Part shown: positions 1 to 4,993 of the stretch, piece after piece
How positions within the stretch are numbered: the stretch's first letter is position 1
Layout of the letters: each line of letters opens with the position of its first letter
Source of the DNA: Candidatus Bipolaricaulota bacterium
GTDB taxonomy: Bacteria; Bipolaricaulota; Bipolaricaulia; UBA7950; UBA9294
NCBI GenBank assembly: GCA_021159105.1
Contig: JAGGSM010000257.1
Coordinates: forward strand, 1 to 5,788
Direction: 5' to 3'
DNA length: 5,788 bases
Notes under the pieces: model-generated
Told to the model about the DNA's origin: nothing
What the model saw: the letters and a program-made list of their open reading frames with translations, nothing else
The model's database searches: none
Translations under genes and position numbers: made by a program

Positions 1-1
1 C

Positions 2-232
2 ATGGTGCTGAAGCGGTTCAAGTCCGTAGTCAACGCAAACAGGACGATAAAGTTGCCCGATGATCTGGATATGAAGAAAGGCACTGGCGTGAGCGTCATC
101 CTGGTCGAGAACGGAGAAGATATGTCCTCCTATGAGATCGCTAGATGCCTTGAGAATAACAAGTCCTTTGGCTTTCTCAAGGTGGAAGAGGAAGATATCT
201 ACTCTGAGGATGATGTGAAGGTGAAATACTAA
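2..232 (+). CDS. AbrB/DUF104-like antitoxin of a type II toxin-antitoxin pair
   Basis: This gene encodes a 76-residue acidic protein immediately before a PemK/MazF-type toxin. Residues about 8-36 (VNANRTIKLPDDLDMKKG and the beta strand after it) have the pattern of short AbrB or AF2212/DUF104-like antitoxins: a strand, 'lPddl', then 'G..v.V.l'. This is normally a swapped-hairpin DNA-binding fold. The C-terminal half is acidic and contains EEDIYSEDD, resembling the toxin-binding tails of small antitoxins. The expected role is to bind and neutralise the toxin and repress the shared promoter. That promoter would lie left of the window, so regulation cannot be read here. The ATG at base 2 gives a complete-looking protein, but its ribosome binding site is outside the window, so the start is not proven. 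The assignment rests on pattern and gene order; the exact antitoxin family is uncertain. Confidence 0.75.
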   Translation: MVLKRFKSVVNANRTIKLPDDLDMKKGTGVSVILVENGEDMSSYEIARCLENNKSFGFLKVEEEDIYSEDDVKVKY

Positions 233-237
233 GCCGA

Positions 238-588
238 ATGAAAAGGGGAGACATCGTCCTTGTCCGATTCCCTTTTACGGATCTGAGCAGTAGTAAACTC
301 AGACCGGCCGTAGTTATTGCTCCTGAAAATAGCTGTGGAGATGTCATTTTGGCCTTCGTCTCCTCTGTGATCAGAGACACCCAAGATACGGACTTCGTCT
401 TGAGCGAGAGCGACAAAGATTTCTCCAAGAGCGGCTTGAAAAAGACATCTGTCTTCAAGATGGGCAAGATCGCAACTTTGAGCAAGGACATCGTCTACGG
501 TAAGATGGGTTCAGTATCGCCCAGACTACAAGAGATATTGGATGAAAAACTAAGAAGGGCGCTGTGGCTACGGGATTCATCCAAGTAA
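238..588 (+). CDS. PemK/MazF-family toxin, probable endoribonuclease
   Basis: This 116-residue protein has the length and motifs of PemK/MazF toxins, cytoplasmic ribonucleases that cut mRNA, and sometimes tRNA or rRNA, at short sequences. The N-terminus KRGDIVLVRFPFTD leads into KLRPAVVI (residues 20-27). Arg22 corresponds to the catalytic Arg of MazF (Arg25 in the Bacillus subtilis enzyme). AFVSSVI (39-45) follows, with Ser42 or Ser43 at the place of the catalytic Thr. Residues 66-80 (from GLKKTSVF through GKIAT) and the final helix, about 95-112, also fit the family. The ATG lies 5 bases after the antitoxin stop. AAGGTGA at 218-224 inside the antitoxin gene is the nearest ribosome binding site and is rather distant, so translational coupling is likely. 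The gene looks intact, with no truncation or frameshift. The cleavage sequence cannot be predicted. Confidence 0.9.
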   Translation: MKRGDIVLVRFPFTDLSSSKLRPAVVIAPENSCGDVILAFVSSVIRDTQDTDFVLSESDKDFSKSGLKKTSVFKMGKIATLSKDIVYGKMGSVSPRLQEILDEKLRRALWLRDSSK

Positions 589-600
589 AACTATACTTGG
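581..600 (+). terminator. Perfect 7-bp inverted repeat over the toxin stop codon, weak terminator candidate
   Basis: CCAAGTA (581-587) and TACTTGG (594-600) are perfect reverse complements around a 6-base loop. The toxin stop codon TAA (586-588) lies in the left arm and loop. The sequence after the right arm is GCTTCGTCTG, which lacks a clear T tract, so a standard rho-independent terminator is not well supported. It could instead protect the 3' end of the mRNA. TATACT (592-597) also resembles a -10 box, but no matching -35 box is seen 16-18 bases upstream. Confidence 0.35.
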
Positions 601-701
601 GCTTCGTCTGTTAGGGAGAGCCATTGGAAATAGCCCCTACGAACCCCAATCTGATCTACCGGTGGCGTGTCTTCTCTTTCCTCTCCCCAGCAAGGGGCGG
701 G

Positions 702-717
702 GTACGCAGCAGCGTAC
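702..717 (+). repeat. 6-bp inverted repeat upstream of the dehydratase ribosome binding site
   Basis: GTACGC (702-707) and GCGTAC (712-717) form a perfect stem with loop AGCA. The octamer GTACGCAG also occurs twice (702-709 and 714-721). The stem ends 5 bases before the AGAGGGG ribosome binding site of the next gene (723-729). CCTCT at 680-684 could pair with AGAGG at 723-727, so the leader might fold into a larger structure that covers this site. The rest of the 589-733 gap has no recognisable gene, and I found no convincing promoter in it. Confidence 0.4.
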
Positions 718-733
718 GCAGTAGAGGGGTGTT

Positions 734-2614
734 ATGAAAAGACTGTTTCTCACACGGTGGCCGCAAACTCGAGCTTGGCAAATCTTTGCCTTCCTTGCAG
801 CGGATGCGTTTGTGTTGGCGCTCTCGCTCTACTTGGCGTTTCTTGTGCGGTTTGATGGGTACATCGCACCTCGCTATCTGTCGATTTTCCTTTCAGTACT
901 GCCGCTTGCGGTGGGAGTGAAGTTAGTCGTATTGGCCTTCTTCCGTATGTATCGCTTCAGTTGGGCGTATGTGGGGATGGATGAACTCGTCCAGACCGTA
1001 CTGTCATGCACAGGAGGATCTTTGGCCTTTGCGGGGATGTTGTTTGCTCTGCGGCACTGGCCAGCTGCTGCCGGGGTACCGCGCTCGATCCTTGGAGTGG
1101 ACTTCGCTTTCTCTCTGCTTGGAATAGCGGGGATCAGGTTCTTTAAGCGGGCGATTTCCCACACGTTTCATCATGTGCGCGGAGGAACGCAGATCGGCAA
1201 ACGAACACTCATTGTTGGTGCGGGAGATGCTGGGGCACAACTCGTCCGTGCGCTGCAAGATGAGAAAGGCAGCCCATTCTTGCCCATTGGATTCGTCGAT
1301 GACGAACCGGCGAAGCAGGGGGTCATAATCCACGGGGTGACTGTCCTTGGCTCGCGCAAGGATCTGCCCAACTTAGTTCTCCAGAGGAAGATAGCGAGTG
1401 TTGTCATCGCCATGCCCTCGGCTCCCGCACGAGTGCTGCGGGAGACGGTCAAACTGGCACGTGAGAGCGGCGTAAAGGAAGTAAAGATACTTCCCCTCCT
1501 AAGTGAGCTGTATAGCGGTGAAATAAAGGCCACGGATGTACGCGAGGTGGAACCGGAGGATGTCCTTTCGCGCGATCCAATCAAGATCGATACGGAGCTG
1601 ATCAAGGAATCGCTGTCCGGAAAGCGTGTGCTCGTTACAGGAGCGTCTGGATCGATCGGATCGGAGATCTGCCGACAGGTGTTGCGGTTTGGAGCAGAGG
1701 AGCTGCTTGCCCTGGACATAGATGAAACAGGTCTCTTCAACCTGAATCGAGAACTCACGCGACACTTCTCTGAGAGCCGTGTACGGGTGATTATCGGCGA
1801 TGTGCGTGATCGCAAGCGTGTACACGATGTCTTCAGTGCGTATCGTCCCCAGGTGGTCTTCCATGCGGCGGCGTATAAACATGTTCCGCTGATGGAGGAA
1901 TTCCCTGCCGAGGCGGTCAAGACGAACATCTTCGGCACAAGGACGGTGCTCGAAGAGGCGCGGCAGCAGGGCGCAGAGTCCTTCGTCTTCATCTCGACCG
2001 ACAAAGCCGTGAACCCAACCTCGGTGATGGGGGCGACTAAGCGAGTGGCGGAGACGATCGTCCGTTCACCGCATGACTCGTCGAGCACCCGGTGCATGGC
2101 GGTGCGCTTCGGAAACGTACTGGGGAGCCGAGGAAGTGTCATACCTACGTTTGTTGACCAGATCCATCGTGGAGGACCGGTCACGGTTACTCACCCGGAG
2201 ATGAAGCGCTACTTCATGCTTACATCAGAAGCTGTGCTGCTGGTGCTTCAAGCTGGCACGATGGGGCGAGGAGGAGAGGTCTTCGTGTTAGACATGGGTA
2301 CGCCCGTATTGATTCTGGATTTAGCCAAAGACTTGATCCGCTTCTACGGTTATGAGCCCGATCAGGACATCGCCATCGTCTTTACAGGAGTGCGCCCAGG
2401 AGAGAAGCTGTACGAGGAGCTGCTGACAGCGGAAGAGGGGACAGAGGCAACCACTCACCAGAAGATCTTCATTGCTCGGATGAACAACACACTTTCGGAG
2501 AGGGACCAAGACCTGGCTCTGCAACGACTGTGGGAGGCGGCTCAAGATGGAGATCGATCTGCGATCATCGCTCATATACGAAGCCTCGTCCCAACCTATA
2601 AAGGGGATGCGTGA
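734..2614 (+). CDS. Membrane-bound nucleotide-sugar 4,6-dehydratase (CapD/PglF/WbpM type)
   Basis: This 626-residue protein is full length for the large CapD/WbpM/PglF family, which converts UDP-GlcNAc to a 4-keto-6-deoxy sugar for capsule, O-antigen or glycoprotein synthesis. The N-terminus has about four membrane segments (roughly 17-38, 47-72, 87-107, 117-136). A first Rossmann domain follows, with VGAGDAGAQL at 161-170 and GFVDDEP at 186-192. The catalytic SDR domain carries VTGASGSIGSE (301-311), HAAAYKHVPLME (377-388) and STDKAVNPTSVMGATKR (421-437). Thr422, Asp423 and Lys424 match the TDK catalytic residues of PglF. Met432 stands where classical SDR enzymes have the active-site Tyr, as is normal in this subfamily, and Lys436 is kept. 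RPGEKLYEELL (554-564) is also typical. The ATG has AGAGGGG four bases upstream. No glycosyltransferase or aminotransferase is seen nearby, so the final sugar is unknown. The substrate is inferred from the family. Confidence 0.93.
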   Translation: MKRLFLTRWPQTRAWQIFAFLAADAFVLALSLYLAFLVRFDGYIAPRYLSIFLSVLPLAVGVKLVVLAFFRMYRFSWAYVGMDELVQTVLSCTGGSLAFAGMLFALRHWPAAAGVPRSILGVDFAFSLLGIAGIRFFKRAISHTFHHVRGGTQIGKRTLIVGAGDAGAQLVRALQDEKGSPFLPIGFVDDEPAKQGVIIHGVTVLGSRKDLPNLVLQRKIASVVIAMPSAPARVLRETVKLARESGVKEVKILPLLSELYSGEIKATDVREVEPEDVLSRDPIKIDTELIKESLSGKRVLVTGASGSIGSEICRQVLRFGAEELLALDIDETGLFNLNRELTRHFSESRVRVIIGDVRDRKRVHDVFSAYRPQVVFHAAAYKHVPLMEEFPAEAVKTNIFGTRTVLEEARQQGAESFVFISTDKAVNPTSVMGATKRVAETIVRSPHDSSSTRCMAVRFGNVLGSRGSVIPTFVDQIHRGGPVTVTHPEMKRYFMLTSEAVLLVLQAGTMGRGGEVFVLDMGTPVLILDLAKDLIRFYGYEPDQDIAIVFTGVRPGEKLYEELLTAEEGTEATTHQKIFIARMNNTLSERDQDLALQRLWEAAQDGDRSAIIAHIRSLVPTYKGDA

Positions 2615-2709
2615 CTGGTGTAAGAATGAGGATTAGGGATCGAAGGATCATGCGGAAAGAGTAGTTTGTAGGGTTCATGGCGCCCATTCTGTTCGCAGGG
2701 TGAAAGAGC

Positions 2710-2829
2710 TCACAGTGCTTGACTTGTAGACCGTAGTTCATGATGTAGACTCGTGGAACCGGCTATCTCTTCCAACGTCCCTTCTGCATGACGTCTCGCC
2801 CAGTGGAGGGTTAGATCACCTGTTCGCAT
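2710..2829 (-). CDS. Candidate 39-residue small ORF with a strong ribosome binding site
   Basis: On the minus strand an ATG at 2829-2827 opens a 39-residue frame ending at TGA (2712-2710). The protein starts MRTGDLTLHWARRHAEG and continues TLEEIAGSTSLHHEL. The TLEEIAGSTS stretch faintly resembles the start of a helix-turn-helix, but this is too short to name a family. The support is the ribosome binding site: AAGGAGG on the minus strand (2843-2837), 7 bases before the ATG, the best such site in the window. It overlaps the stop codon of another short minus-strand ORF (2922-2842), as in an operon. Against it: the frame is short, no homologue is recognised, and it runs opposite to its neighbours. 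It may be a leader peptide, a decayed gene end or chance. Confidence 0.25.
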   Translation of the reverse strand: MRTGDLTLHWARRHAEGTLEEIAGSTSLHHELRSTSQAL

Positions 2830-2841
2830 GAAGTACCCTCC
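2805..2841. repeat. 7-bp inverted repeat enclosing a minus-strand ribosome binding site and start codon
   Basis: GGAGGGT (2805-2811) and ACCCTCC (2835-2841) are perfect reverse complements separated by 23 bases. Read on the minus strand, the arm at 2841-2835 contains most of the AAGGAGG ribosome binding site of the 39-residue ORF. The loop holds its ATG, and the other arm lies inside its early codons. In a minus-strand transcript this would form a hairpin that blocks translation initiation. No T tract follows on either strand, so it is not a standard terminator. Confidence 0.4.
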
Positions 2842-2922
2842 TTAAGATCCATCTGGACGACTCAGCCATTCTTTCTCCCATTTGTTCAGTTGCAGGGGTT
2901 CACTTCGCTTTCCAGACTCCAT
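2842..2922 (-). CDS. Candidate 26-residue small ORF ahead of the 39-residue one
   Basis: A minus-strand ATG (2922-2920) starts a 26-residue frame beginning MESGKRSEPLQLNKWEKEWL and ending at TAA (2844-2842). It is rich in charged residues and Trp, and no family is recognised. There is no clear ribosome binding site before its ATG. Its only support is that its stop codon overlaps the AAGGAGG of the next minus-strand frame, an arrangement seen in real operons. It could be the 3' remnant of a lost gene or random sequence. Confidence 0.15.
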   Translation of the reverse strand: MESGKRSEPLQLNKWEKEWLSRPDGS

Positions 2923-2962
2923 TTGATTGATGAAAGGACTGCACGGTGGCCCTTGCGAGAGG

Positions 2963-2991
2963 TAGACAGCCAGGATTTGAGAAGTTATGGT
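2963..2991 (+). promoter_or_regulatory. Sigma70-like promoter candidate for the CoA transferase operon
   Basis: TAGACA (2963-2968) matches 5 of 6 bases of the TTGACA -35 box. TATGGT (2986-2991) matches 4 of 6 bases of the TATAAT -10 box. The spacer is exactly 17 bases, the optimum. Transcription would begin near base 2998, giving a leader of about 65 bases before the ATG at 3064. It is the best-placed promoter found for the downstream pair of genes, but motifs of this strength also occur by chance. Confidence 0.35.
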
Positions 2992-3063
2992 AGCGCACGC
3001 GGGTTGTGCAGATCAGGCGGATGATGGACAATTCGGTTGCTGAGGGATTTCGCGTACGGGGTG

Positions 3064-4956
3064 ATGAGGATAGACTCGCATAAGTCGGTTCTGGATAGCT
3101 GGGCAAGTGAACACCCGGAGAAGTTTTCTTCCTCGGAGGAGGCTTTCTCTCACATTCATCGTGGGGATCGCATCTTTGTCGGCACGGGGTGCGGTAAGCC
3201 GCAGTACCTGGTGAACGAGATGGTGCGCTACGTGGAGGCGCACCCCAAGGCGTTCTTCGACGCTGAGGTCCTGGAATTGTGGACACTCGGCGTCTCTCCC
3301 TACTTGAGCGATGATGTGAAGCGGAATTTTCGCATGAATTCCTTCTTCATCAGTGATCCAACTCGCGATGCGGTGAATGAGGGCCTGGCCGACTACACAG
3401 CGATCTTCTTGTCACAGGTCCCGGATCTGTTCTATCGGCGGGTTGTGCCGATCGATGTCGCTCTTGTGCAGACATCTCTTCCGGATCGTCATGGGTACAT
3501 GAGCCTGGGGATAAGTGTGGACATCGTGCGTGCCGCGGTGGACAGTGCCAAGATGGTCATCTGCCAGCCGAACGTCAACATGCCGCGCACGCACGGGGAT
3601 ACGTTCGTACATGTCGATGATGTGGACTTCATCCTTCCCCACGATGAGCCGCTCTTGGAGTACAACACTGACGTTGCGGATGATGTGGCGCAGCGGATCG
3701 GTCGCTATGTCTCCCATCTCGTGGAGGATGGGGCGACGATCCAGGTTGGCTATGGGAAGATCCCAAACGCGATCCTAGCAAATCTCAAGGATAAGCGACA
3801 CCTGGGCGTGCACACCGAGCTACTGAGCGATGGAATAGTTGATCTGATGAAACTTGGAGTGATCGATAACCACAAGAAAGAGATCGACCGCCATAAAACG
3901 GTCGCTTCCTTCTGCATGGGAAAGAGATCGACCTACGAGTACATATCCGATCATCCAGGGATAGAGTTTCGCCCTGTGCAGTACACGAACAGCCCGATGA
4001 TCATCGCGCAGAACCCGAAGATGACGGCGATCAACAGCGCGCTGCAGATCGACCTCACCGGGCAGGCGACCGCTGAGTCGATTGGAAAGACGTTCTACAG
4101 CGGGATCGGAGGCCAGGCGGATTTCATGCGCGGCGCTGTCCTCGCCCCGCACGGCAAGTCGATCCTCGTGTTGCAGTCGACGGCGCGGAACGGGGAGGTG
4201 TCACGCATCGTTCCCATGCTCACGGAGGGATCGGGCGTCACCCTCATCCGCGGCGACGTGCACTACGTGGTGACCGAGTACGGGATCGCCTACCTGCACG
4301 GGAAGAACACGCGCGAGAGGGCGATGGAGCTGATCAGCATCGCCCATCCCAAGTTCAAGCCGTGGCTGTTGAAGGAGGCCAAGGCCCTGAACCTGATCTA
4401 CAAGGACCAGGCGTACATCCCTGGTGAGCGCGGGCAGTACCCGGAGGAGCTTGAGGCGTACCGCACCACTAAGAAGGGGTTGGAGATCATGCTCCGCCCG
4501 GTGCGTATCAGCGACGAGCCGCTACTCAAAGATTTCTTCTATTCCCTGTCCGATCAATCGATCTACCGTCGCTTCATCTCCGTGCGCAAGGACATGCCCC
4601 ACGAGCGCTTGCAGGAGTTCGTCGTCATCGACTACACTCGCGAGATGGTCATCCTGGCGGTGATCGGCGAGGAGGGGAAGCAGACCGTCATCGGCGTTGG
4701 CCAGTACGGGATCGATGAGCAGACGCACACCGCGGAAGTCGGGCTCGTTGTGCGCGACGATTACCAGAACCGTGGGGTCGGGAGCACGCTCCTCGAGTAC
4801 CTGACCTACCTGGCCAAGCGCGCCGGTCTACACGGGTTCTCCGCCGAGGTGTTGGTGGAGAACCAGCCGATGCTGCACCTGTTTGAGAAGGGTGGATTCA
4901 CCATCGAGAAACATCGCGAGGCAGGGGTTTACGATCTGAAGATGCTGTTTAGCTAG
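3064..4956 (+). CDS. Acetyl-CoA hydrolase/CoA-transferase fused to a GNAT acetyltransferase
   Basis: Counting from ATG 3064, this is a 630-residue cytoplasmic fusion protein. Residues about 20-465 match the 4-hydroxybutyrate CoA-transferase / acetyl-CoA hydrolase family, which moves CoA between an acyl-CoA and a free acid. Family marks are HRGDRIFVGTG (31-41), HTELLSDGIVDL (250-261) with Glu252 as the expected glutamyl-CoA residue, GQATAESIG (333-341), SGIGGQADFMRGA (346-358), TEYGIAYLHGK (404-414) and IAHPKFKPWL (426-435). Residues about 472-630 form a GNAT domain with the acetyl-CoA motif QNRGVG (568-573) after VGLVVRDDY. Both active regions look intact. The start is uncertain: an in-frame TGA lies at 3022-3024, and TTG 3037 and GTG 3061 are alternatives. 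None has a good ribosome binding site; I chose the first ATG. GC rises sharply near base 4020. The next gene starts 37 bases later, probably in the same operon. Confidence 0.92.
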   Translation: MRIDSHKSVLDSWASEHPEKFSSSEEAFSHIHRGDRIFVGTGCGKPQYLVNEMVRYVEAHPKAFFDAEVLELWTLGVSPYLSDDVKRNFRMNSFFISDPTRDAVNEGLADYTAIFLSQVPDLFYRRVVPIDVALVQTSLPDRHGYMSLGISVDIVRAAVDSAKMVICQPNVNMPRTHGDTFVHVDDVDFILPHDEPLLEYNTDVADDVAQRIGRYVSHLVEDGATIQVGYGKIPNAILANLKDKRHLGVHTELLSDGIVDLMKLGVIDNHKKEIDRHKTVASFCMGKRSTYEYISDHPGIEFRPVQYTNSPMIIAQNPKMTAINSALQIDLTGQATAESIGKTFYSGIGGQADFMRGAVLAPHGKSILVLQSTARNGEVSRIVPMLTEGSGVTLIRGDVHYVVTEYGIAYLHGKNTRERAMELISIAHPKFKPWLLKEAKALNLIYKDQAYIPGERGQYPEELEAYRTTKKGLEIMLRPVRISDEPLLKDFFYSLSDQSIYRRFISVRKDMPHERLQEFVVIDYTREMVILAVIGEEGKQTVIGVGQYGIDEQTHTAEVGLVVRDDYQNRGVGSTLLEYLTYLAKRAGLHGFSAEVLVENQPMLHLFEKGGFTIEKHREAGVYDLKMLFS

Positions 4957-4983
4957 TGATGATAGGATGCAGACTACAATCGT

Positions 4984-4990
4984 AGGTGAT
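4984..4990 (+). promoter_or_regulatory. Ribosome binding site that fixes the synthetase start
   Basis: AGGTGAT is an exact match to part of the complement of the 16S rRNA 3' end. Its GG lies 7 bases before ATG 4994, which supports that start over the in-frame ATG at 5006. Confidence 0.7.
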
Positions 4991-4993
4991 GCA

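Larger units (their letters stand above)
2615..3063. other. 449-base intergenic region without a convincing plus-strand gene
   Basis: The plus-strand frames are broken by stops, including TAG at 2812-2814 and TGA at 3022-3024 in the frame of the next gene. I see no tRNA-like fold, no CRISPR-type repeats and no transposase remnant. The region does hold an inverted repeat at 2805-2841, two short minus-strand ORFs (2710-2829 and 2842-2922), and a promoter candidate at 2963-2991. CTGTTCGCA occurs twice (2689-2697 and 2820-2828) and TGTAGAC twice (2725-2731 and 2744-2750); both could be chance. No clear terminator follows the dehydratase gene. Confidence 0.6.

Noticed and set aside
667..855. 62-residue plus-strand frame overlapping the dehydratase start
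   Set aside because: It overlaps the dehydratase N-terminal membrane region in another phase, has no ribosome binding site and no recognisable features.
1171..2184. 337-residue minus-strand open frame
   Set aside because: It lies entirely antisense to the dehydratase, whose motifs are clear. Its Ser/Arg/Thr-rich product shows no family pattern.
2569..2743. Minus-strand frame starting MNYGLQVKH as a small protein gene or frameshifted continuation of the 39-residue ORF
   Set aside because: It has no ribosome binding site, overlaps the dehydratase 3' end, and shows no homology I can recognise. A frameshift is possible but not supported.
2719..2747. TTGACT followed by GATGTA at 17-base spacing as a promoter
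   Set aside because: The -35-like box is good, but no acceptable -10 box lies at 15-18 bases. It is also over 300 bases from the next gene.
2689..2828. Direct repeat CTGTTCGCA (2689-2697 and 2820-2828) as a mobile element or attachment site
   Set aside because: A 9-base repeat within a gap of this size is not far from chance expectation. No integrase or transposase is nearby.
2900..3286. 128-residue minus-strand open frame
   Set aside because: Most of it lies opposite the start of the well-supported transferase gene. Its product is rich in Arg, Pro and Ser with no recognisable motif, as expected for a shadow frame.
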